Part shown: positions 33,758 through 41,380 of the stretch, in pieces | Layout: each line of letters begins with the position of its first letter | Numbering within the stretch: position 1 is the stretch's first letter | From: Pleurocapsa minor HA4230-MV1 | GTDB taxonomy: Bacteria > Cyanobacteriota > Cyanobacteriia > Cyanobacteriales > Xenococcaceae | Assembly (NCBI GenBank): GCA_019359095.1 | Contig: JAHHHZ010000029.1 | Span: forward strand, 1-64,000 | Length of the DNA: 64,000 nucleotides | Reading direction: 5' to 3' | Position numbers and translations under genes: made by a program | The notes under the pieces: model-generated | The model's input: the letters and a program-made list of their open reading frames with translations, nothing else | Told to the model about the DNA's origin: nothing | Databases searched by the model: none

Positions 33758-34364
33758 GAAAAAATTAGCAATTTATGCTCTTCTAATGTTGATAACAAAC
33801 AGCGTACTCAACAGTGCCAAAGCAGAAGAACAAAAGCTAACGCAAACTCCACCTTCAGAAAACACAAGTCCCATGGATCGTAATATGGGAATGAATGCTG
33901 AAGTAGATAAAACATTTATTGAGATGATGATTCCCCATCATCGAGGAGCTATGGAAATGGCTCAGATGGCGTTAAACAAAGCCAAAAATCCTGAAATCAA
34001 AAAGTTGGCTGAATCAATCGTCAAAAACCAAAATCGCGAAATCGAACAGATGCAAGCATGGTATAGACAGTGGTATGGAACTTCAGTTCCCGATCGCAAT
34101 ATGGGGCAGGGAATGATGATGTCTATGCAGAAGCGAGATATGATGAATGCAGATATGATAAATGCACTAAGAAATGCATCAGATTTCGATCGAGAATTTT
34201 TGCGTCAGATGACACGTCACCATCAAGCAGCGACAATGATGGCTGGGATGGTTGTTAATAGTGCAAAACGACCTGAAATTCGTCAACTAGCTCAAAATAT
34301 TATTAAGAGTCAAAGTGAAGAAATTGCTCAGATGCAAAGGCTGCTAAATGTAGCTAGCAATTAA
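33756..34364 (+). CDS. DUF305 periplasmic protein (CopM-like), copy 1
   Basis: The 202-residue protein has a signal peptide (about 1-23) and two ferritin-like helical repeats of the DUF305 type. These are FIEMMIPHHRGAMEMAQMAL with EIEQMQAWYRQWYG, and FLRQMTRHHQAATMMAGMVV with EIAQMQRLL. The HH and Met-rich faces are the presumed copper sites. DUF305 proteins such as CopM of Synechocystis bind copper in the periplasm. No ribosome site is obvious before the ATG. A second DUF305 gene lies at 37901-38620. Confidence 0.85.
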   Translation: MKKLAIYALLMLITNSVLNSAKAEEQKLTQTPPSENTSPMDRNMGMNAEVDKTFIEMMIPHHRGAMEMAQMALNKAKNPEIKKLAESIVKNQNREIEQMQAWYRQWYGTSVPDRNMGQGMMMSMQKRDMMNADMINALRNASDFDREFLRQMTRHHQAATMMAGMVVNSAKRPEIRQLAQNIIKSQSEEIAQMQRLLNVASN

Positions 34365-34481
34365 TAGTTTTTTCATCTCTTTATTGTCATTCTAAGCTTC
34401 AACCTTAATTTTTTGTGGACTGAAGCTTATATCATCATACAAACATTAAACAAATCCACCTTATGTGGCGATCAATTCTAG

Positions 34482-35087
34482 TTAATTGTTTGCTATCTGT
34501 TTGATAAAATCTGACTCGATAGTTAAAGGACTTTCGGTAAACCCTCGATTCACAAAAGATTCCAAAGTATCAGCAGCTAAGTTGGGCAAAGAGATACTAG
34601 TAGATATCTCTGTATAACCATTAGTGTTTAATTGATAGAAAACAATTTTGTTATCTTGCCAAAACCATACTTCTTTAATGCCAATAGATTGATACTTTTT
34701 AAGATCGTCAATCCCACCGCTAGAAAAAATGACTTCGATCGCTAAATCTGGAAGCTCTTTATCTGTACCGAAAGCAAAGCTAACATCTGGCTCTTTTCCC
34801 GCGTCAGGTTTATTGCTCAACCTGGTCGATCTCATGGGAAAATAAAGCAAGTTTAATTTTCTACAATAAGCGATGATGAGAATAGAAATTGTGGCAGCAA
34901 TTCTTTCGTGATTTTTGCTGGGAGACACTAAAGTAATTACTCCGTTAAAATAGGAAACTCGATAACCTAAGTATTCTTCTGAATCAAATTTCTCATACTC
35001 AGCCCAAGTCATTCCCGCCCAACTCAGCGTTTGATCTTGACCGTGGAGAATTTCTGCATTTATGGGTAATTGAATATTGATTAACAA
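34482..35087 (-). CDS. Uma2-family nuclease-fold protein
   Basis: The 201-residue protein belongs to the Uma2 (DUF820) family, very abundant in cyanobacteria and placed in the PD-(D/E)xK superfamily. Characteristic parts are WAEYEKFDSEEYLGYRVSYFNGVITLVSPS. Later come AGKEPDVSFAFG with the acidic metal site, PDLAIEVIFSSGGIDDLKKYQSIGIKEVWFWQ, and the closing strand. The biological role is unresolved. It lies in the metal island without an evident functional link and is read against its neighbours. Confidence 0.85.
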   Translation of the reverse strand: MLINIQLPINAEILHGQDQTLSWAGMTWAEYEKFDSEEYLGYRVSYFNGVITLVSPSKNHERIAATISILIIAYCRKLNLLYFPMRSTRLSNKPDAGKEPDVSFAFGTDKELPDLAIEVIFSSGGIDDLKKYQSIGIKEVWFWQDNKIVFYQLNTNGYTEISTSISLPNLAADTLESFVNRGFTESPLTIESDFIKQIANN

Positions 35088-35385
35088 AGTGCTGATTTTT
35101 CTGTAAGTTAATCCATATAGAAATTTATTCTAGCATTAACCTGACTGCTTTACCCTGAAGAAACTACATTTGTTTGGCTAATTCGCCTATTTTGATTAAT
35201 TGTTCTTGTAAAGCTTTAACTTCGGTTTGTGTCATATTTTTTACCAAAATATGAATAATAGTCTTGACTCTATAGTTAGCTGTAGACCCTACACTGAATA
35301 CAGTTCTTTAGGCGATGTTTAGGCTCGATTCGCTCGTTCCATGCAAATTTTCGCCACTTTAATTAAATAAATAGGAGATTTAATC
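35088..35385. other. Spacer before the small Cys-rich gene
   Basis: No supported gene. A 23-codon minus-strand frame at 35164-35235 (TEVKALQEQLIKIGELAKQM) has a plausible start but may be a relic. The ribosome site of the next gene (TAGGAG) is near 35372. Confidence 0.3.
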
Positions 35386-35562
35386 ATGTTTCAAAAATTA
35401 TCTGCTCAACCCGCTTTAAAAGCTGCTAGTGTAGCTGTTGCGGTTCTCATGCTAACTGCTGGTGCTAGTTTGGCTCAAGATCGACAGCCCGATCGCAATA
35501 CCGACCAAAACAGCCCATGTGGTTGTTGTAAACAGATGAACCAAATGCAGCACTCTAGCTGA
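35386..35562 (+). CDS. Small secreted Cys/Met-rich peptide (58 residues)
   Basis: The gene starts at ATG 35386 after a good AGGAG site. The product has a clear signal peptide (about 1-29, with cleavage after GASLA). The mature part, only about 29 residues long, ends CGCCKQMNQMQHSS. The CxCC, two Met and His form a likely metal-binding tail. No homologous family comes to mind. It lies between the DUF305/Uma2 genes and the RND adaptor and probably binds copper or another soft metal in the periplasm; this is inference from residues and context. Confidence 0.6.
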   Translation: MFQKLSAQPALKAASVAVAVLMLTAGASLAQDRQPDRNTDQNSPCGCCKQMNQMQHSS

Positions 35563-35721
35563 ATGGTAGTTAGTAGAAAATTATCGATTAAAAACTAAAC
35601 ATAATAGAGATCGCTTTTTTTCTAAAAAACTCGCTCGAGGCGATCGCTTTCGAGCGATAATAACTAACCGGCGATTATCCACTTGGCAATATTATTAATC
35701 AATTAAGAGCTAGAAAAACTC

Positions 35722-37425
35722 TTAGTTTGGTTTTTGGAACTCTTCGTGTTCTTCGGCAGAATCAATCGAGGAAGATAAAGTTGAAGTTTGATGATGATTG
35801 TTTAGATAGATTTCTGTTTCATAGGACGTTGCTTTATCTTCTTTGCGCGATCGATGGCGGCGACTAGTAAAATAACCACCTGCTAAGAAAGCACTCACAC
35901 CAATTACGCCTCCTCCTGTTGCGCCTAACAACCATAAAGGGAGTTGCTCTTCTAAAGTAGTGCTGCTAGATTGACTTTCTTGAGATTTTTTCGCTTCGTC
36001 AGCCCCTCCCTCTGGCTTGGTTGCTGTTTCTTCTTTACTGCCTCCTCGTAGAGATTGAGCGTAAAGCTGCGGCGCACGCTGAGTAACTACTAAATCTCCT
36101 TCAAAAAGACCGCTTTTGACTTCTACCAAATCTCCAGAAGTTTGACCGAGATTGACTTCGACAGATTGAAAAGAGTCGCCGTTCTGCAAATAAACTAGTT
36201 TTTTACCTTCTGCATCAACTATTGCCGAACTGGGAATGACTGTAGCTGTTGTATCTGCTTTAGTAGTCATTACTTCTAATTCGGCAAACATTCCTGGTTT
36301 GAGAGTACCGTTATTATTGCTTAATTGGGCTTTAACTGGGACAACGCGAGTTTCTCCTTCGACTATCGAACCAATTACCGCAATCTTGCCGATAAAAGCG
36401 CGATCGCTCAAGGAAGCTACTTTGGCTCTGACTTGTTGACCCTGTTTAACTTTATCTAAATCTTGTTCGTAAATATTAGCCGTGGCAAATACGGTGGTGT
36501 CATCGATAATTGTCATCAGCTGGCCTCCTGCATCTTGAAAGGCTTGACCTAAAGTAACTTCGCGATCGCTAACTCGACCAGAAATAGGTGCTGTTATTAT
36601 CGCCAGTCCTCGATCGTTTGCTTCTGTACCTAGTTGTTGCAGTCGAGCTTGATAAGTAGTATTGCTCAGCTGTAGAAGAGAATTAGCTGCTTCAAGAGAC
36701 GACTGAGAGCGTTTGAGTTGGTTTTGAGCCGCCAAAACTTCTCTTTGACTCGAAGCTGTGGTAAGTTGGGCTTTGGTTTCTGCTAGCTTGGCTTGAGATT
36801 CGAGCATTTGCCGACGGGGAATAACTCCTTTGTTTGCTAGTTCTCGATCGCGATCGTATTGTTCTTGTGCTACTGCTACTTGGGTTTGCGCTTGTTGTAA
36901 TTCGGCTTTGGCAATTTCAACTTGACGTTGATAGTTTTGTTGGGCTAAATCTAAATCGGCTTGTGTTTGTTGTAATTCGGCTTTGGCTTGAGCTTGTTTT
37001 TCTTGGGAACTGACGCGCAACTCAATCAAGTCAGGACTGGCAATTACCGCTACAGGCTGTCCTGCTTTTACGTATGCCCCAGGTTCTACTAATAACTCGT
37101 TTACTTTTCCAGGAATTGGCGATGTAACTTCTACTTGTTGGCTGGGTAGAGCTTCAATTTGTCCAGTCGTTTTAATGCTAATGTCAAGACGTTGACTGGT
37201 AACTGGTTCGACTTTTATTCCCAAACTTTTGGCGGTTTGATCGTCAACTTGGATCGAATCTGAAGCTTCTTGTTGAGAATCTCCGCCTTGAAATTCGTTC
37301 CCATGTCCGGCGTGAGCCAGAACAGAAGTAGGAGCGGTTATTAAAATTAAACTCAAGATTACTCCAGTACTACGGGTGAGGGAATTAGGCAAGCGAAACA
37401 GATAACGAGTAATGGTCATAGTCAA
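35722..37425 (-). CDS. RND efflux periplasmic adaptor (CusB/CzcB family) with extra C-terminal TM
   Basis: The 567-residue protein has a signal peptide (about 1-38) and a His-containing start (HAGHGNEFQGGDS). The split lipoyl motif is at 97-130 (PGKVNELLVEPGAYVKAGQPVAVIASP). A long coiled-coil hairpin follows (about 140-260), then lipoyl/beta-barrel parts and a membrane-proximal domain. Unusually, after a charged linker there is a further TM segment (WLLGATGGGVIGVSAFLAGGYF) and a basic 50-residue tail. It should connect the RND pump to TolC. Its gene is separate from both, with a box at 37585-37602. Confidence 0.85.
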   Translation of the reverse strand: MTMTITRYLFRLPNSLTRSTGVILSLILITAPTSVLAHAGHGNEFQGGDSQQEASDSIQVDDQTAKSLGIKVEPVTSQRLDISIKTTGQIEALPSQQVEVTSPIPGKVNELLVEPGAYVKAGQPVAVIASPDLIELRVSSQEKQAQAKAELQQTQADLDLAQQNYQRQVEIAKAELQQAQTQVAVAQEQYDRDRELANKGVIPRRQMLESQAKLAETKAQLTTASSQREVLAAQNQLKRSQSSLEAANSLLQLSNTTYQARLQQLGTEANDRGLAIITAPISGRVSDREVTLGQAFQDAGGQLMTIIDDTTVFATANIYEQDLDKVKQGQQVRAKVASLSDRAFIGKIAVIGSIVEGETRVVPVKAQLSNNNGTLKPGMFAELEVMTTKADTTATVIPSSAIVDAEGKKLVYLQNGDSFQSVEVNLGQTSGDLVEVKSGLFEGDLVVTQRAPQLYAQSLRGGSKEETATKPEGGADEAKKSQESQSSSTTLEEQLPLWLLGATGGGVIGVSAFLAGGYFTSRRHRSRKEDKATSYETEIYLNNHHQTSTLSSSIDSAEEHEEFQKPN

Positions 37426-37584
37426 GATCCTTAAGTGATGAGCGAACGGGTTAACATTGGCGAGCGCAAAAATATTTGTATTATATGTATTGAGTTTTTT
37501 GTAGTTTAGATATATGGTAATTACTAAAAAAAGTTTTTAACTAGCCAAAAAACACTGCTTTATTGACTAGTTTTTCACAGCTAT

Positions 37585-37602
37585 ATGAAATAAAGATGAA
37601 AT
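37585..37602 (-). promoter_or_regulatory. RppA-type box upstream of the RND adaptor gene
   Basis: ATGAAAT-AAAG-ATGAAAT on the plus strand. Both half-sites are perfect, 160 bp before the start at 37425, the greatest distance in the set. Confidence 0.58.
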
Positions 37603-37674
37603 TTGAATAAGGAATTTTAGAAATTATCTGTAAGATGTATTGGTACATTAGCGATAGGCAGCTAGAATTGAGTT

Positions 37675-37860
37675 GTGAAACTCCTGCCGTCAAAATTTGT
37701 GACCAAAACCAAACCAAGTGATATTTGTCAAGTTACATGTTTCAACATAGAGTTAGTCACTCAGGTTAATGAAGCATTGCCAGAGAATGACCTCTTAGAA
37801 AACGCTCAGATTCTTTCTAACGTTGGTTTGAGTGTAGATTCTTTTCTGATAATATTCTAA
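37675..37860 (+). pseudogene. ArsR/SmtB-type regulator, N-terminal remnant
   Basis: The 61-codon frame from GTG 37675 reads SDICQVTCFNIELVTQVNEALPENDLLENAQIL. This resembles the N-terminal arm and first helix of cyanobacterial SmtB-like metal sensors, where the Cys pair contributes to metal binding. The frame then leaves the family pattern and stops before any helix-turn-helix. It is probably the relic of a metal sensor. Confidence 0.45.
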
Positions 37861-37900
37861 TTATCTGTATCTCTTTTATTTCAAAAGCGATCGCCAGCTT

Positions 37901-38620
37901 TTATTGTTTGTACCAATCCTTACGCCATTGTTTCATCTGCTCGATTTCTTGCTGTTGAGAACTTAAAATATCTTGAGCTAGTTTCTCGATCTCAGGACGC
38001 TTGGTTTTACTCAAAGCATCTTCCGCCATCATCAGCGCACCTTCATGATGAGGAATCATGGCATCAATAAAACGCAGATCAAAATCAGCATCGGCTTCCC
38101 CTAAATCCATGCTCATCATCATACTTTGCTCCATATCTTCAGACATTGCCATCATGTGACCCATCTCTGCACTCCAAGCCATAGGAGTTTGATCGGCATT
38201 AGGATACCAACTTGTACGCCACTGTTTCATTTGCGCTATTTCTTGTTTCTGAGCAGCAATGATATCTTGGGCTAATTTTTTCATTTCAGGACGCTGCGAT
38301 TTTTGCAGTGCTTCTTCAGCCATATTCATAGCCCCTTGATGGTGCATAACCATGCTGTCGATGAAACGTAAATCGTAGTCCGCATCAGCAGGCCCTATGT
38401 CCATCGACATATCGTGCTGCATCCCACCATCACCTTGCATCATATCGTGCGACATTCCACCGTCATTCTGTTTCATGTCTTGCTTGTTACTAGCTTCGGT
38501 GGCATTAGTATTTAAGGCTGGGGTTTGGTTAGAAATGGCTGGAGAACAGGCAACCGTTAGGGTAGTTGCACCGATAAATGTTAAGGCTATTAATCTAGTT
38601 TTAGTCAAAATTGCTTGCAT
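37901..38620 (-). CDS. DUF305 periplasmic protein (CopM-like), copy 2, two repeats
   Basis: The 239-residue protein has a signal peptide/lipobox-like start (LTVACSPA, Cys25). It has a Met/His/Asp-rich linker (MKQNDGGMSHDMMQ and similar) and two tandem DUF305 units of about 75 residues each. These are RFIDSMVMHHQGAMNMAEEAL and RFIDAMIPHHEGALMMAEDAL. Both carry the HH/Met copper motif and the EIxQMKQW helix. It is likely a periplasmic or membrane-anchored copper binder related to CopM. The box at 38672 puts it in the proposed regulon. Confidence 0.87.
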   Translation of the reverse strand: MQAILTKTRLIALTFIGATTLTVACSPAISNQTPALNTNATEASNKQDMKQNDGGMSHDMMQGDGGMQHDMSMDIGPADADYDLRFIDSMVMHHQGAMNMAEEALQKSQRPEMKKLAQDIIAAQKQEIAQMKQWRTSWYPNADQTPMAWSAEMGHMMAMSEDMEQSMMMSMDLGEADADFDLRFIDAMIPHHEGALMMAEDALSKTKRPEIEKLAQDILSSQQQEIEQMKQWRKDWYKQ

Positions 38621-38671
38621 AGATATTAGAATCGAATATGATTACTCAATAGTTCAGAATTACATACGAAT

Positions 38672-38689
38672 ATGAAATCGAGATGAAAT
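38672..38689 (-). promoter_or_regulatory. RppA-type box upstream of DUF305 copy 2
   Basis: ATGAAAT-CGAG-ATGAAAT on the plus strand. Both half-sites are perfect, 52 bp before the start at 38620. Confidence 0.62.
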
Positions 38690-38703
38690 ATATAGCTTTT
38701 AGG

Positions 38704-40179
38704 TTAACCTTTCATCTCAACAATTCCCATCATGCCGAGATCTTCATGGTCTAAAATGTGACAGTGGTAAACAGCTTTGCCAGCAAAATCGCGGAACCGA
38801 ATGCGAATGCGGACAGTTTCATTCCCTTTGACTAACACCGTATCTTTCCAAGCGCGGTAGGGTTCTGGCTTCCCATTACGAGATACCACTTGAAAGGGAT
38901 TGACGTGCAGATGAAAAGGGTGAGCCATACCATCTGGATCAACGTTGACTAATTCCCAGTCTTCAACTGTATTGAGTTGAACTTGAGTATCTACTCGATT
39001 GGGATCGAAAGCTTCTCCGTTAAAGGTAAAAGTCATACCCATACCTGGAGTCATTTCTTCTTCCATTGATAATTCAATATGCCTTACTGTCTTTGGTTTT
39101 GGTAGTTCCTCCACAGAAATGAGTTGTTGGGGCAAAGGAAGAGGAGAAACAGAACCTTGATATGTGAGTGTTGCCAAAACTTGAGGCTTTGTTTGGGTAT
39201 TTTCCTGCATCATGCCCATACCACCACCCATCATTTCCATCATTTCCATTCCCCCTCGATCATAGAATAAATTCATGAGGCGATACTGTCCTGATTCTCT
39301 ATCTCCTCGTACCAAAACTTCTGCCCTTTCTCCAGGTGAAAGCAGTAGTTCTTTGAGTTCTATAGGTGTGCCTATTGCTCCTCCGTCTGTGGCAATTAAG
39401 TAAAAAGGATGATTTTCCAAAGCGAGTCGGTAGAAGCGAGAGGGAGAAGCATTGAGGATTCGTAGACGTAGCAAACCACCACGGGCGATCGCTAATTGGG
39501 GATTGACTTGACCGTTAACTGTCATTAGCTGCCCTTCGCGCCCCCTCATCATGTCCATGTGATTGGGAGCTTGAATCCGTCCGCTACCATCTAAAGCAAA
39601 ATCTTGTAAAACCAAAAATTTTTCTTTGGCAGCTTTTAGTTCGGGAATTTCATCCAAGTCACCGCGAATTATAAATAAACCCGCTAAACCACCGAATACT
39701 TGCTCGGCAACAAATTTATGACGATGGGGATGATACCAGAATGTTCCAGATGGGTGATTTTTGGGAAGAGTAAATTCATAAGTTAAACTCTCTCCTGACG
39801 GAATATCCAGAAAAGCGTTGTCTGCATTGCCAGTGGGAGTAACGTGTAGCCCGTGATAGTGTAAGTTAGTAGGCTGAGAAAGATTGTTGGTGAAGCGAAT
39901 GCGAACGGTATCGCCTGCTTTTGCTTCCAAGCGAGGTGCGGGGATTTGTCCGTTGTAGGTTAACAGATAGGCTGGCTTGCCTCCTAGATCGATGCGGGTC
40001 GAACTCGCTGTAAGATTAAATTCTAGCAAACCGTTAGAACTCTTGTAAAGTTTAGCAGGCAAGGTTTTGGTTTGATTCGGAGTTATTTTGTTTTTCCCAA
40101 TTGCCCAGCTAGTAGCTGATGTGGCGATTGCACCAGCAGCAGTGAGGATGAGAAACTGGCGACGGTTAATTTTTGACAT
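38704..40179 (-). CDS. Three-domain multicopper oxidase (CueO/CopA-type)
   Basis: The 491-residue protein has a Tat signal (NRRQFLILTAAGAIATSA). All four copper-binding clusters are present: LHYHGLH near 104, FWYHPHRH near 149, HPFHLHVNPF near 426, and YHCHILDHEDLGMM near 474, which holds the type-1 Cys-His-Met. A Met-rich loop (GGMEMMEMMGGGMGMMQ) near 315 resembles that of CueO and suggests Cu(I) oxidation. It is periplasmic and detoxifies Cu(I). A second oxidase of the same type at 51754-54929 is broken. A box lies 54 bp upstream. Confidence 0.9.
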   Translation of the reverse strand: MSKINRRQFLILTAAGAIATSATSWAIGKNKITPNQTKTLPAKLYKSSNGLLEFNLTASSTRIDLGGKPAYLLTYNGQIPAPRLEAKAGDTVRIRFTNNLSQPTNLHYHGLHVTPTGNADNAFLDIPSGESLTYEFTLPKNHPSGTFWYHPHRHKFVAEQVFGGLAGLFIIRGDLDEIPELKAAKEKFLVLQDFALDGSGRIQAPNHMDMMRGREGQLMTVNGQVNPQLAIARGGLLRLRILNASPSRFYRLALENHPFYLIATDGGAIGTPIELKELLLSPGERAEVLVRGDRESGQYRLMNLFYDRGGMEMMEMMGGGMGMMQENTQTKPQVLATLTYQGSVSPLPLPQQLISVEELPKPKTVRHIELSMEEEMTPGMGMTFTFNGEAFDPNRVDTQVQLNTVEDWELVNVDPDGMAHPFHLHVNPFQVVSRNGKPEPYRAWKDTVLVKGNETVRIRIRFRDFAGKAVYHCHILDHEDLGMMGIVEMKG

Positions 40180-40232
40180 GGTTGGTTAGAAAGTGCATCT
40201 CATACACTACACACTAAGTTTTTCACACCAAA

Positions 40233-40250
40233 ATGAAATCGGTATGAAAT
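40233..40250 (-). promoter_or_regulatory. RppA-type box upstream of the multicopper oxidase
   Basis: ATGAAAT-CGGT-ATGAAAT on the plus strand. Both half-sites are perfect, 54 bp before the start at 40179. Confidence 0.62.
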
Positions 40251-40281
40251 CTTGAGTTGAGTTCTCTTTTTCTTTTGTTAT

Positions 40282-40704
40282 TCAAACAATTTTTGATCGC
40301 TCAATAATTGGACAAATTGTTTCTTCAGGCTGTTCGGGAATCTTTTTCCAGCCAGATAAAAGTCCCTTCAGCTCTTGCTTGAGAATTTTTAGTTGTTGAA
40401 TGTGCTGCTCGATCACCTCAAGCTTTTCTTCCAGCTTTACTTTAATCTGGTCGCAAGGTAAGTTTCCTCGATCGTGTACTGACAAAAATTCTTTAATTTC
40501 CGACAAACTCAATCCTAAATTTTGTGCGCGTTTGATGAATTTCAAACGAACAAATACATCCGAGTCAAATATGCGATATCCGCCTTCGGTTCTACCATTA
40601 GTCTTGAGTAAACCCAGATCATTGTAATAGCGAATGGTTCTAATGGGAATACCACTTTCAGATGCGATCGCACCGATTAGTTTTGGTTTTTCTTGAGTTA
40701 ACAT
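40282..40704 (-). CDS. MerR-family metal-responsive regulator (copper operon)
   Basis: The 140-residue protein has the MerR helix-turn-helix (IGAIASESGIPIRTIRYYNDLGLL) and wing, and a dimerization helix from about 85. Potential metal cysteines are Cys84 (LPCDQIK) and Cys131 (TICPIIE). This is the pattern of the general heavy-metal-responsive MerR group rather than true CueR. It follows the cupredoxin gene by 17 bp and ends the copZ-copA operon. It probably binds the 19-bp-spacer operators at 43967 and 51098. Confidence 0.8.
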   Translation of the reverse strand: MLTQEKPKLIGAIASESGIPIRTIRYYNDLGLLKTNGRTEGGYRIFDSDVFVRLKFIKRAQNLGLSLSEIKEFLSVHDRGNLPCDQIKVKLEEKLEVIEQHIQQLKILKQELKGLLSGWKKIPEQPEETICPIIERSKIV

Positions 40705-40721
40705 CTTAAATCTCCTAATGA

Positions 40722-41285
40722 TTATAAAACCTCAACGACTCCCCGAAACATATTCATACCGCAGGTAAACTCGTATCTACCAGGGGTTTTGGGTGTAAAC
40801 TCAATTGGTGTAACTCGATCGAGAGGTAATGTTTGAGCGATATGAAAGTCAGGAAAACGAACTTCCTCAAGACAACTACTGGCATCTTGGCGATCGAAGT
40901 TTAACCTAACTTTTTGACCCGCTCGAACTACAATCTGACTGGGTTCATATCCACCATCAACGGTGACAGTAATCTCTTGAATGTCCCCTTGGGTAGTTGC
41001 TTTTGCCAATTTGGGTTTACTCAATAAGAACCACCACAGTTCTAAACCAATTAATCCCAATCCACCAACCGTAACGATAATTTTATTGCTTAACGGTTGT
41101 TCTATGGGTTGAAACTGTCCCGTTTGCTCCCTTTGAGATGGTTGCATTTCATTCATATTGTGAGGCATTTGGGCGACTGCCTTACCCGAAGCAATGCCCA
41201 ACACCATTCCTAAACCTACGATCCCGCTTGCGATTGCTTCGCGTACTTGATTTCGTGCGATCGCTTTTCTATTCACCATTGTCAA
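40722..41285 (-). CDS. Membrane-anchored cupredoxin-domain protein
   Basis: The 187-residue protein has an N-terminal segment (VGLGMVLGIASGKAVA), a Met/His stretch (MPHNMNEMQ), and one TM (IIVTVGGLGLIGLELWWFLL). A C-terminal cupredoxin domain has GYEPSQIVVRAGQKVRLNF and the ligand loop YEFTCGMNMFRG. Cys and Met ligands are visible. The His ligand is likely in DFHIAQTL. Such proteins pass copper between periplasmic carriers. It lies between a 25-residue peptide gene and the MerR gene, in the copA operon. Confidence 0.78.
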   Translation of the reverse strand: MTMVNRKAIARNQVREAIASGIVGLGMVLGIASGKAVAQMPHNMNEMQPSQREQTGQFQPIEQPLSNKIIVTVGGLGLIGLELWWFLLSKPKLAKATTQGDIQEITVTVDGGYEPSQIVVRAGQKVRLNFDRQDASSCLEEVRFPDFHIAQTLPLDRVTPIEFTPKTPGRYEFTCGMNMFRGVVEVL

Positions 41286-41290
41286 ACCTC

Positions 41291-41368
41291 CTATACAATT
41301 GCCCCAGAAATTACTCCAATCAGAAATCCAAATCCTGCTAGTGTTCCAAAAAAGATGATTGTCTTCAT
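41291..41368 (-). CDS. 25-residue hydrophobic peptide in the copper operon
   Basis: ATG at 41368 opens a frame encoding a single membrane segment rich in Gly and Ile (TIIFFGTLAGFGFLIGVISG). It starts 12 bp after copA and stops at 41291. The stop codon overlaps the AGGAGG ribosome site of the cupredoxin gene, so the two would be translationally coupled. A weak AGAAGA precedes the start. It could be a small membrane subunit or regulator of CopA, or simply a coupling leader. No family is recognised. Confidence 0.4.
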   Translation of the reverse strand: MKTIIFFGTLAGFGFLIGVISGAIV

Positions 41369-41380
41369 ATCGATATTCTT

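Noticed and set aside
34385-34430. AAGCTTCA/TGAAGCTT inverted repeat as a terminator
   Set aside because: The loop is about 19 bases and there is no T-tract after the stem; not convincing.
37675-37860. A complete 61-residue protein
   Set aside because: Its sequence matches only the N-terminal arm of SmtB-like sensors and ends before the DNA-binding domain; treated as a remnant.
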